From: Leucobacter sp. OLIS6
GTDB taxonomy: Bacteria; Actinomycetota; Actinomycetes; Actinomycetales; Microbacteriaceae
Assembly: GCF_002752355.1 (NCBI RefSeq)
Contig: NZ_MRAV01000009.1
Location: forward strand, 62,001-126,000
DNA length: 64,000 nt
Reading direction: 5' to 3'
Shown here: one piece after another, positions 9,436-18,400 of the stretch
Position numbering within the stretch: position 1 is the first letter of the stretch
How the letters are laid out: the number at the start of each line of letters is the position of its first letter
Notes under the pieces: generated by a model
Seen by the model: the letters and a program-made list of their open reading frames with translations, nothing else
Told to the model about the DNA's origin: nothing
Databases searched by the model: none
Position numbers and translations under genes: made by a program

Positions 9436-9454
9436 TTTGGGTAGGCTAACCAAA
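9436..9454. promoter_or_regulatory. DtxR/IdeR-type iron box
   Basis: The 19-bp site TTTGGGTAGGCTAACCAAA matches the actinobacterial iron-box consensus (TTAGGTTAGGCTAACCTAA) at 16 of 19 positions. It lies between the divergent binding-protein and permease genes and ends one base before the permease ATG. Fe(II)-loaded DtxR/IdeR would cover both promoters. Confidence 0.85.
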
Positions 9455-9455
9455 T

Positions 9456-10505
9456 ATGTCTTCCGATTCCCTGATCACGCGTCGCGTCGCGCCGGCGAAC
9501 CCGCGGCGGACGCGGCAGCCCTGGGGCGTGATCGTGATGGCCCCGGCGCTGCTGGCGATCGCGCTGGTGCTGAGCCTCGCAGTCGGCGCCCGTTTCGTCC
9601 CCTTCGATCAGGTGGTGCTGTCGCTACTCGGCAGCGGCGACCGGAACGTCGCGAACATCGTGGGCGAGCTACGGGTCGCCCGCACGGTGAACGGCGTGAT
9701 CTGCGGCGCCGCGCTGGGCGCGGCAGGTGTCCTCATGCAGTCGTTGACGCGGAATCCGATCGCGGACCCCGGCATGCTCGGCGTGAACGCCGGGGCCTCC
9801 TTCGGGGTGGTCGCGGGCCTGTCCCTGTTCGGTGCGCTCGGCTCGGGCGGGATGATCTGGCTCGCGCTCGCGGGCGCGGCGCTGGCCTCGGGGGTGATCT
9901 TCTGGTTCTCCGGCTCGCGTTTCGCCGCAGCATCACCGGTGCGGCTGGTCCTGGCCGGCGTCGCGTTCTCCGCCATCCTCGGCGGCGCGACGCAGGCGCT
10001 CGTGCTCTCGGACGAGCGTGTCCTCGACCTCTTCCGCTTCTGGCGGGTCGGGTCGCTCTCAGCGCGGCCGGCTGACGAGGCGCTGCACCTCGCGGCGTTC
10101 GTCGTCGTCGGCGCGGTCCTGGCGCTGGCCCTTGCGCCCGCGCTCAACATGATGGCGCTGGGCGACGACAGCGCGATCGCCCTCGGAGCGCGTCCGGGCC
10201 TGGTCCGTGCCCTCGGGCTGATGTCGGTCGCCCTGCTCTGCGGAACCGCCACCGCAATCGCCGGACCGATCTCGTTCGTGGGCCTCGTCGTCCCCCACCT
10301 GCTGCGCCGGATCGTGGGACCGGACCTGCGCCTGATCATGCCGCTCTCGCTCCTGGTATCCCCCGCCCTGCTCCTGCTCGCGGATACGATCGGCCGCGTC
10401 ATCGGACGGGGCGCGGAGGTGCAGGTCGGCATCGTCATGGCGTTCGTGGGTGCGCCCCTGCTGATCGTGTTCGTGCTGGGACGACGCCGGGTGAGGCTGT
10501 CGTGA
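9456..10505 (+). CDS. Iron-siderophore ABC transporter permease (FecCD family)
   Basis: A 349-residue FecCD-family permease with about ten membrane helices. The typical motifs LRVARTVNGVICGAALGAAGVLMQSLTRNPIAD-like coupling region and GPISFVGLVVPHLLRRIVG near residue 270 are present (shown here only as family landmarks). The ATG at 9456 has no Shine-Dalgarno sequence and lies 8 bases after TAGGCT (9442-9447), which is also the core of the iron box, so the transcript may be leaderless. The next permease gene overlaps by 4 bases (GTGA). Confidence 0.92.
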   Translation: MSSDSLITRRVAPANPRRTRQPWGVIVMAPALLAIALVLSLAVGARFVPFDQVVLSLLGSGDRNVANIVGELRVARTVNGVICGAALGAAGVLMQSLTRNPIADPGMLGVNAGASFGVVAGLSLFGALGSGGMIWLALAGAALASGVIFWFSGSRFAAASPVRLVLAGVAFSAILGGATQALVLSDERVLDLFRFWRVGSLSARPADEALHLAAFVVVGAVLALALAPALNMMALGDDSAIALGARPGLVRALGLMSVALLCGTATAIAGPISFVGLVVPHLLRRIVGPDLRLIMPLSLLVSPALLLLADTIGRVIGRGAEVQVGIVMAFVGAPLLIVFVLGRRRVRLS

Positions 10506-11539
10506 CCGCGCTCACCGAGCACGACCTCGTCCTCACGGGCCGCCGCTGGTCGGCACGGCTGAGCCGTCGAGCGCTGCTCGTCGGTGCTGCACTGGTGCTC
10601 GCACTGCTCGCGCTCTGCGTCACGGCGCTCATGGTCGGCGAGTACGTCGTCACTCCCCACGCCCTGATCCGCACGCTGCTGGGCGATCCGCCCGCTCGCT
10701 TGGACGGGTTCTTCGTGCTCGGTCGCCGCCTCCCGAGGGCGCTCGTGGCGATCGTGGTGGGCATCTGCTTGGCGGTCGCCGGCGCAGTTTTCCAGACCCT
10801 CACCCGGAATCCGCTGGCGAGCCCGGACGTCATCGGCATCAGCGGCGGAGCTTCCGTCGGCGCCGTGACGGTGTTCCTCGTATGGGGCGGTTCGATCGGT
10901 CAGGCTGCGCTCGGCGCGGTCGTCGGCGCGATCATCATGGCCTGCTGCATCGTGCTGCTCACCGCGCGCTCCGGTCTGCACGGAGTCCAGCTGGTCCTCA
11001 CCGGCATCGCGCTCTCGGCGCTCGCGATGGCCGTGGTCGACTACGTCCTGACGCAGGTCTTCGTGGCGAGCGCGACGACGGCGCAGACCTGGCTGATCGG
11101 TTCGTTGCAGGGGCGCGGATGGTCGGATCTGCTGCCGGCCACCGCAGCGCTGGTCCTCATCGCGCCGCTTCTGGCCTGGGCAGCGCCCGGGGCCCGGCTG
11201 ATGCCACTGGGCGACGCGATGGCCACCGCGCTCGGCGTGCGAGCGGAACGGTCGCGCTGGATCCTGCTCGTCGCGGCGACCCTGCTCGTCGCGGCCGCGG
11301 TCGCCACGGCCGGCCCCGTCTCCTTCGTCGCGCTCGTCGCGCCGCACATCGCGCGCCTGCTCAGCGGCACGACGAGCTTCGTTATCGCCGGGCTCGTGGG
11401 CGCCGTCCTCCTGCTCGCGAGCGACCTCCTCGCGCTGTACGTCTTCCCGGCGCCCATTCCCGTTGGCGCCGTCACCATCACCCTCGGCGGCGCATTCTTC
11501 CTGTGGCTGCTGTTCAGAGAAGGAGCCCGCCGTGGCTGA
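10502..11539 (+). CDS. Iron-siderophore ABC transporter permease (FecCD family), second subunit
   Basis: A 345-residue FecCD-type permease. It pairs with the preceding gene product to form the heterodimeric channel of a siderophore importer. About nine to ten hydrophobic helices are visible, with the conserved LTRNPLASPDVIGISGGAS and GPVSFVALVAPHIARLL segments that contact the ATPase and line the pore. Start GTG at 10502 overlaps the upstream stop, indicating translational coupling. Confidence 0.92.
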   Translation: MTALTEHDLVLTGRRWSARLSRRALLVGAALVLALLALCVTALMVGEYVVTPHALIRTLLGDPPARLDGFFVLGRRLPRALVAIVVGICLAVAGAVFQTLTRNPLASPDVIGISGGASVGAVTVFLVWGGSIGQAALGAVVGAIIMACCIVLLTARSGLHGVQLVLTGIALSALAMAVVDYVLTQVFVASATTAQTWLIGSLQGRGWSDLLPATAALVLIAPLLAWAAPGARLMPLGDAMATALGVRAERSRWILLVAATLLVAAAVATAGPVSFVALVAPHIARLLSGTTSFVIAGLVGAVLLLASDLLALYVFPAPIPVGAVTITLGGAFFLWLLFREGARRG

Positions 11540-12347
11540 GAGCCCCCGCACATCGCCCAGCCCGGTCCGGCGGTCGCCGCGACGCACGAGACGGGTCGGC
11601 GCCCGCGTGTTCCCCGCGACCGTGACGGCGGTCGTCGACCTCACCCCGCACATGCGGCGCCTCACCCTCACCGCGCCGGAGTTCGCCGATTACGCCCCCA
11701 ACGGTCCGGACGAGTACCTCGGCCTGATGATGCCGCGCGACGACAGCCGCGACCTGCGTCTGCCCGCGGACGACGCCGACAACATCCGCGCCGCCGTCGC
11801 GGGCCTCCCGGAGGAGGACCGCCCGGACCTGCGCTGGTACACGCTCCGCGCGCACCGGCCCGAGGCCCGAGAGATCGACGTCGACTTCGTCGTGCACGGC
11901 GACGAGGGCCCCGGCACCCGATTCGCCCGCCGCGCCGCCGTGGGATCCCGTCTGGGAGTTCGCGAGTGCACCGCCCTGTACGCCCCCGAGGCGGACGCTC
12001 GCACTCGTGTGATCGTGGGAGACGAGACGGCGATCCCGGCCATCGCACGTATCCTCGAGGTCGGCGGGGACGCGGGGGCCCGCGTGTTCATCGAGGTCGG
12101 CGACGATGCCGACCGGCAGCCGTTGGGCGACGCCGTGACCTGGGTGTCGCGCGGTGAGGATCGCCCCGGGAGCCGTTTGATCGACGCGGTGCAGCGAGCC
12201 GAGCTGCCGACGCGGATCGACTACGCCTGGGTCTGCGGTGAGCGCCTGGCGGTGCAGGAGATCCGGCGTCTCCTGGTGCAGCGCGGCGTCCCGAAGGGGC
12301 GGATCACGTTCTCGGGATACTGGCGGCTCGGCGAGGCCCGTCTGTGA
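11532..12347 (+). CDS. Siderophore-interacting protein (FAD-dependent ferric-siderophore reductase)
   Basis: A 271-residue cytoplasmic flavoprotein of the SIP/ViuB family. Reduction of the imported ferric siderophore releases Fe(II). The FAD-binding barrel covers about residues 20-130 with the motif RWYTLRAH (RxYTxR) that binds FAD, and GDEGPGTRFA binds the pyrophosphate. The C-terminal NAD(P)H domain starts at VIVGDETAIPAIARIL and ends in GYWRLG. The start GTG at 11532 is chosen for its AGGAG at 11521-11525 and overlaps the permease stop by 8 bases. As last gene of the rightward iron operon it should be under the same iron box. Confidence 0.93.
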   Translation: MAESPRTSPSPVRRSPRRTRRVGARVFPATVTAVVDLTPHMRRLTLTAPEFADYAPNGPDEYLGLMMPRDDSRDLRLPADDADNIRAAVAGLPEEDRPDLRWYTLRAHRPEAREIDVDFVVHGDEGPGTRFARRAAVGSRLGVRECTALYAPEADARTRVIVGDETAIPAIARILEVGGDAGARVFIEVGDDADRQPLGDAVTWVSRGEDRPGSRLIDAVQRAELPTRIDYAWVCGERLAVQEIRRLLVQRGVPKGRITFSGYWRLGEARL

Positions 12348-12385
12348 TCCGGATCGCCTTCGCGCATCCCCCGCCCGTGCACCGG

Positions 12386-12422
12386 CCCGTTGCCGGGCGG
12401 ACCCGCGTCACCCGGCAACGGG
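12386..12422 (+). terminator. Terminator of the siderophore operon
   Basis: Perfect 12-bp arms (12386-12397 and 12411-12422) around a 13-base loop, 38 bases after the SIP stop codon. No T-tract follows, as is common in high-GC actinobacteria. Confidence 0.75.
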
Positions 12423-12503
12423 AGAAGTGGTCAGGACGCCCCTGCGCGAGCCGATAGTGTGCTGCGCAGGGGGTTCTTGCATCCGAGACGAAGGAGTCCG
12501 ACC

Positions 12504-12887
12504 ATGGCCAGCGCGACCGACCTGTTCCTGTCCGGTGACCACGAGCACGCGAAACAGCTGGTGCACGCCGCGCTCATCGCCCAGGGCTTCGAGGTGTCGC
12601 TCACGCCGACGCGCGGGTTCCATGCGCGACGCGGCAGCCAGGCGCTCACCGTGCTGTTCGGCGGGCTCGCCGGCGGCAAGTTCCAGGTCACGTTCCTCAT
12701 CGAGTTCATGGTGACCGAGCAGGGCCTGCTGGTCGCGCGGATCTCGCGCAACATGACGGGCGGCGCGCTCAAGGGCGGCGCGGTCGGCGCGGTGAAGACC
12801 TCGAACGCGTTCGACGAGACGGTCGCCCGCCTGCAGGAGGCGCTGATGCGCGACGGCGCGTTCGTCTCGCGCCTCGACCACCAGTAG
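12504..12887 (+). CDS. Hypothetical protein
   Basis: A 127-residue soluble protein not recognised as a named family. It begins with a helix rich in His and Ala (DHEHAKQLVHAALIAQGFEV), then beta strands LTVLFGGLAGGKFQVTFLIEFMV, a Gly-rich GGALKGGAVGAVKTSNAF segment and a final helix. This alternation suggests a small alpha/beta domain. The ATG at 12504 follows AAGGAG at 12491-12496. It sits alone between the iron operon terminator and the convergent aminotransferase gene. Confidence 0.75.
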   Translation: MASATDLFLSGDHEHAKQLVHAALIAQGFEVSLTPTRGFHARRGSQALTVLFGGLAGGKFQVTFLIEFMVTEQGLLVARISRNMTGGALKGGAVGAVKTSNAFDETVARLQEALMRDGAFVSRLDHQ

Positions 12888-12940
12888 CTCGGGACTCCGG
12901 CGCGGCGCACGAGTCGCGCGCGACGCTGCCCCGGCCGGCG

Positions 12941-14221
12941 TCAGTCCTTGGATCCCTGGAACCGCAGGATCCGGCTCAGCGCCTCCTCGACCGCGGCCTC
13001 GCCCGCCGCGAAGGACAGCCGCACCGTGCGGGTGCCGTGCACCGGATCGAAGTCGACGCCGGGCACGACCGCGACATCGGCGCCGTCGAGCAGTGCCCTG
13101 GCGTAGCCGAGCGAGTCGCCGAATCGTTCGAGCTGCGGTCCGAGGTCGGCGTAGAAGTAGAACGCGCCGTCCGAGGGGGCCGATTCGCCCCACCGCAACG
13201 CCGGTTCGGCGTCGAGGATCAGTGCGCGGGCGCGGGCGAACCCCGCGACCACCGCGTCGCGCTCGGCGTACCGCTCCTCGGAGAACGCGCCGAGCGCGAG
13301 CTCCTGCGCGGGCGCCGGCGGCGAGAGGGCGAAGTTCGAGGCGAGCGCCTCCATCGGGGCGATGAGCGATTCGGGCAGCACGGCCCATCCCAGCCGCCAC
13401 CCGGTCATGCCCCAGTACTTCGAGAAGGAGTTGATGGCGATCGCCTCGGAGTCGAGCTCGACCGCGCTGACGCCACGGGCATCGGGACTGCCCGGCTCGG
13501 CGTACGTGATGCCGTGGTAGATCTCGTCGCTGATGAGCCGCACCCGCTGCTCCGCGCACCACTCGACGAGCGTCGAGAGCTCCGCGCGGCTGAGCATGGA
13601 TCCGGTCGGGTTGGCCGGCGAGGCCACGATGAGGCCCGCGAGCGGCCCGTGGGCCGCGACTGCGGCGTCGAGCAGCGCGGGAGTCGGCTGATACCGGGTT
13701 TCGGGCCCGGTCGGGATCTCGACCACGTCGACCCCGAGCGAACGCAGGATGTTCCGGTACGCCGGATAGCCGGGGCTCGCGAGCGCGACCCGATCGCCGG
13801 GATCGAACGCTGCGAGGAACACCAGCTGGAACGCGCCGGAGGATCCGGTGGTGACCGCGACCCGCGCGGGGTCGATCGACACGCCGTGCCAGTTCGCGTA
13901 GTGCCCGGCGATCGCTGCACGCAGCGGCGCGGTCCCGAGCGGGCTCGTGTAGCCCGCGGGTTTCAGCATGCCGGGCGCGGGGCGCGCGCTGGGTTCGCCC
14001 GCGCACAGCGAGACGATGTCGCGACCCTCGGCACGCCGCCGCTCGACCTCGCCGGTGATCTGCATGACCTCGAAGGCGGGGATCACCGAGCGCCGGGAAG
14101 CGCCGAGCCCGTGCGGGGCATCGGCGGCGCTCGACGGCGGCTCGGCGGCCTCACCCTGCGCCCGTGCGGGGTGGGGCGGCAGGCTGGGAGGCGGGGTCTT
14201 GAAGGGTCCTCGGGCGGCCAT
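12941..14221 (-). CDS. PLP-dependent aminotransferase, class I/II fold type I
   Basis: A 426-residue aminotransferase. After a Pro-rich, probably disordered N-terminus of about 45 residues come the fold-type I landmarks: YTSPLGTAPLRAAIAGHY, the PLP ring-stacking region VASPANPTGS, DEIYHGITY and the Schiff-base Lys in NSFSKYWGMTGWRLGW. A C-terminal Arg for the substrate carboxylate is in TRTVRLSFA. The phrase SKYWGMTGWRLGW is common in aspartate/aromatic aminotransferase-like proteins; the substrate is uncertain. Its ATG overlaps the stop of the upstream membrane protein by one base (TGATG), so they form one operon. Confidence 0.88.
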   Translation of the reverse strand: MAARGPFKTPPPSLPPHPARAQGEAAEPPSSAADAPHGLGASRRSVIPAFEVMQITGEVERRRAEGRDIVSLCAGEPSARPAPGMLKPAGYTSPLGTAPLRAAIAGHYANWHGVSIDPARVAVTTGSSGAFQLVFLAAFDPGDRVALASPGYPAYRNILRSLGVDVVEIPTGPETRYQPTPALLDAAVAAHGPLAGLIVASPANPTGSMLSRAELSTLVEWCAEQRVRLISDEIYHGITYAEPGSPDARGVSAVELDSEAIAINSFSKYWGMTGWRLGWAVLPESLIAPMEALASNFALSPPAPAQELALGAFSEERYAERDAVVAGFARARALILDAEPALRWGESAPSDGAFYFYADLGPQLERFGDSLGYARALLDGADVAVVPGVDFDPVHGTRTVRLSFAAGEAAVEEALSRILRFQGSKD

Positions 14222-15423
14222 CAGCGGCTCCTCTCGGGTGACGACACGGTCGGATTCCGGTGCGCGGATGCACCGCTCGGCACGGCTGCGCCCACGTGCC
14301 GGACGAAGATGATGAGCCAGGCGAAGATGACACCTGCCACGACGAGCTCGAACGCGGCGAGGTTGTAGTAGCCGAGCGGCCAGAACAGCAGCGCCGCGAA
14401 GACGATCGCCGCGAGCACCACGTCCGAGAACAACAGGAACACCCGTGTGAACCCGTCGAGCAACCAGCGCAGACCGATGAGGATCGCGCCGAAGACGACC
14501 GCCATCCCGGTGGCGAAGGTGTTGTGGACGATGAGGTTGAGGTTCACCGGCACGATCCCGACACCGGCGAGGCAGATCCCGATGATCTGGAACCCCCAGG
14601 CGACCGCGCGCGCGTTGCGGGTGCGGCTGGGCGGTGCAGCAGCGGCCCAGGCCTCGAGATCGATGAGCAGCGTGAACGCGAACGCGGCGAGGAGGAGCCC
14701 GCCGAGGAACAGCGTGAGATTGAACACGAGTCCGCTGACATCGGTTCCCGCGCCGAGCTCGCTGAAGTGGAAGTGCCACCACTCGGCGTCGGAGGTGGTG
14801 AGCATCGCCACCACGATGCCCCCGGTCAGGAACATCGACAGCAGCATCGAGAGCTCGGCGGTCGTGATCTTGGCCGCGGAGACGGTGACGAGGTACGCCG
14901 TACCCGCGGCGACGATGACGGAGGCCACGGTCGAGGTGAGCTGATCGAGCTGCACTCCGAAGAAGCCCTGCGACAGCACCGCGAACACCATGCCGATGCC
15001 GATCACGGCGATGCCGCCGTGCACGAGCGCGACGGCGGCGATTCCGACGAAGCGCTGCGTCCGGGCCGCCCGGAGCGACCAGGACGCCGGGGCTCGCATC
15101 GGTGCCCTCAGCTGCTCGGCGATCGAGCTCGCGATCGCCACCAGCCCGGCGAGCAGCGTGCCGATCGACCCCGTCGAGATCGCTCCCCAGAGGGGGTGGG
15201 TGCCCGGGCCGAACACGACGAGCCCGACGAGGATCGCTGCGGCGGCCGCCAGGGTGGCCGCGCCCAGGGCTCGGGCCTCGACTCGAGCCTGGTGCGAGTC
15301 GGCACCGCCGCTCGCGTCTCCCGGATACAGCAGCTCGAGGGCTGTTTCGATCGCACGCGGGATGCGAGCGCGAAGGCCGGCCCGGCGCTGAGCCGCACCC
15401 GTGTCTTGCGCGTCCGCGTTCAT
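14221..15423 (-). CDS. Polytopic membrane protein of unknown function
   Basis: A 400-residue membrane protein with about nine to ten hydrophobic helices between residues 45 and 390, short polar loops and no enzymatic motif I recognise. The start at 15423 (MNADAQDTG) is preferred over two in-frame ATGs 3 and 7 codons upstream because AGGATGGGA lies before it. Its stop overlaps the aminotransferase ATG by one base. The pairing suggests that the protein moves or senses a metabolite of the aminotransferase, but no direct evidence is visible. Confidence 0.8.
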   Translation of the reverse strand: MNADAQDTGAAQRRAGLRARIPRAIETALELLYPGDASGGADSHQARVEARALGAATLAAAAAILVGLVVFGPGTHPLWGAISTGSIGTLLAGLVAIASSIAEQLRAPMRAPASWSLRAARTQRFVGIAAVALVHGGIAVIGIGMVFAVLSQGFFGVQLDQLTSTVASVIVAAGTAYLVTVSAAKITTAELSMLLSMFLTGGIVVAMLTTSDAEWWHFHFSELGAGTDVSGLVFNLTLFLGGLLLAAFAFTLLIDLEAWAAAAPPSRTRNARAVAWGFQIIGICLAGVGIVPVNLNLIVHNTFATGMAVVFGAILIGLRWLLDGFTRVFLLFSDVVLAAIVFAALLFWPLGYYNLAAFELVVAGVIFAWLIIFVRHVGAAVPSGASAHRNPTVSSPERSR

Positions 15424-15499
15424 GCGTCCCATCCTGGCACGCACCGCCCGCCGGCGGCGATGCCGGCCGATGCGCTGGAACGGCCTCCGGCTTCCGGGG

Positions 15500-18400
15500 T
15501 CATGGCCTACCGTGAGAGGTCGAGCCGTGCTCTTCGAGCCGCAGGTATCCGCTCAGCGCCGCGACGCCCTCGGCGCTCATCGGCAGCCCGTCCCCGAGCC
15601 GGCTGGAGCTCACCAGGTGGGTGGCCCATTTCGCGCGGCTGATGGCGACGTTGAGGCGGTTTCGCAGCAGCAGGAACTCGAGCCCTCGGGGAACGTCGTC
15701 GGGGCTCGACGCGGCGAGGGTCACGACGGCGAGCAGGGCCTCCTGCCCCTGGAAGCGGTCGACGGTGCCGACGCGCACTTCGGCGCACCCGATGTCAGCG
15801 AGACGCTCCGCGACGCATTCCACCTGCGCGTTGTATGCCGCGACCACGATGATGTCGTCGGGAGTGAGCGCGCGCTCCCCCAGTCCGGTGTCGCAGCGCC
15901 CGCGTTCGAGTGCATCGCGCACGATGCCGGCGACCACCTCGGCCTCCTCGACCGAGTGCGTGGTGTTCGCGGAGTGCTCGACCTCGTGCCGGACCAGGCC
16001 CGGCCGGCCGATTCCGCTCGCGCGCACCGAAGCCGTGCTCGGATGGGCGCGCAGCCGGCCTCCGTACGCGAGCTCGGAGACCACCTCGGTGAGCTCCGGG
16101 CGCATGCGCCGGGTCTCGGCGAGGAAGTATCCCAGGTCCTCGGGCATCGTCTCGTGATCGCCGAGCAGCCAGCCGAGGGCGGAGGTGTCGACCGGTTCGG
16201 GGTGCGTGCCCTGGGACACCTGCGGCAACTGCTGCGGGTCGCCGAGCAGGAGCAATCGTTTGGCGCCGACCGATGCCGCGATGGTCGGGGCGAGCGAGAA
16301 CTGCCCGGCCTCGTCGATCACGAGCAGGTCGAGTTCGTGGCGCGCGACGCGGGTCGGGTTGCTGAAGTCCCAGGCCGTGCCGCCGAGCACGCAGCCCAGG
16401 CTGGCCGCCTCGTGCTCGCGGAGGAACAGCCGATGGGTGTTGCGTCCGAGCGCCCGGAACGCCGGCTCCGCGGCGTCGTCGGCCCGACCGCTCTGCGGGA
16501 CCTTGCCGACCTGTTCCGCTGAAAGGCCCGCGGCGACGACGCCCTCGAGGACGTGCTCGACCACCCGGTGGGACTGCGCGACGACGCCGATCCGCCAGCC
16601 GTCCTCCTCGACCAGTCGACGGATGACGCGCGCGGCGAGGTAGGTCTTGCCGGTGCCCGGAGGGCCCTGGACCGCGAGGGAGGAGCGGTCGAGTTGCCGC
16701 AGAGTCGCCGTGACGGCACCGATCGTGCGGGCCGCGTCGTCGCCGCCACCGGCGACGAGCGCGAGCTCGCTCGCCGGATCGACGATCGGAGCGCCGGCGC
16801 CGAGCACCGGCGCCGCTCTACGGATCAGGTCGACGACCGGGTCGCGCGGGAGTTCGCCGCGGTCGAGCGCCGCGGCGAACTCGCGTCCCCAGGCTTCGAT
16901 CGCGCCCTTCTGCTGACCGGCGTGCGGAGGCGGTCCGGGCACGAGCGCGACGGGGAGCACGTCGAAGGGCGTCGCGTCGCGCGGCAGCAGCTCCTCCACG
17001 AGCACTTCATCGCCGTCGCGCTCGACCACCGTGACCCGGGAGGCGCTGCGGGCGCCGGGCTCGACGCCGCGGGTCGCGAACGGCGCGGGTGCCTCGTAGA
17101 GCAGGTAGGCCTGACCGCCCGGACGGAGCGAACTGCCGGGCGCGAGCGCACCGCGCAGCCGGATCCGCCGCCGCAGCGCGCGCGCCCGCGGTTCGTCCGG
17201 GACATGCCAGTCGTCGGAGACCCGGCTGAGCAGTGCGTCGACGACGAGCACATCGCGGGTGTCCGCCCAGTCCTCGACGGGGTCGACGAGCCGCGCGTAG
17301 TGCGCCCACCAGAACGACTTCTGTTCGCGCTGGTGGTAGTCGATCGCGCTCGAAGCGAGCGCCGCGGTCTTGGCGATCGCGGGGTCGGAGATCTGCGCGG
17401 CGTGCCGCCCGAGCGCCTCGGCGATCGGACTCAGCCGGAGCTCGGGCTCCTCGTCGTCCGCCGGCAGCGCCTCGGGGAACGGCTCGACGCCGTGCTCCTG
17501 CGCGATCCCCCGCAGCCAGTCGCGCAGCCGCAGCGTGGAGACGCAGTCGTAGCGGTTGTAGTCCGCGATCGCGGCGAGCCGGCGTTCGCCCTCGGCGCGC
17601 TCGGCCGGGTCCGCCGAACGGAGCTGCTCGCTCGCCTCGGCGAACTCGGTGACCGACTGCGCGCCGCTCGTCACTCCGTCGGCGTCGCGCAGCTCATCGC
17701 CCATGTAGAGCGGTTCCAGCTTCTTGATCGAGTAGGAGCGGGTGCCGATGCGCAGCGCCTTGCGCACGATCGGGTAGAGGTCCACCAGCACGTGCTCGCG
17801 CAGCAGGTCGTCGACCTCGGCTTCGCCCACCCCGTGGCGGGCCGCGATGCTCAGCAGGTGGGTGCGCTCGTACGCGGCGTAGTGATAGATCCGCATGCCG
17901 GGGAAGTCGATCCGGCGCTGGCGCACCAGTTCGAGGAATCGCAGCAGGGTGCGCTTCTCGGCGTCGAGATCGTGGGCCCAGAGCGGCAGGAAGCGTTCCT
18001 GCTCGTCGACCGAGCCGAAGAGGTAGTCGATCCCCCAGCGAGCGTCGTTCGCGTCCCCGGGCTCGCGGTACATCGGGTCGCCTTCGAAGTCGAAGAACAG
18101 GTCGCCGGGGTTCGGCCGCGGGATCGCTGCGAGCGCGGCGGCATCGATGACTCGGAACGGCGGGAGCTCGCCCGCCCGTGCGTCGAGCTGCACGCGGGCC
18201 TGTGCGGCGAGCCGTTCGAGCACGTGCAGACCGATGCCGGGCACCCGCTCGGACTCGGCGATGCCGCCGACCGCCCGGAATCCTTCGGCGGGCGGATCCA
18301 CGGTGCCGTCGAGCTCGGCGACCGCTTCGATCCGGTCGAAGCCGGCCGCGACCAGGCGGTTGCGCTGGGCCGCGGTGATCCCGGCGATGAGCAGGGGGTC

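Noticed and set aside
9608..11671. A 687-codon minus-strand frame across the iron permease genes
   Set aside because: No domain signature; it lies opposite FecCD permeases with intact motifs.
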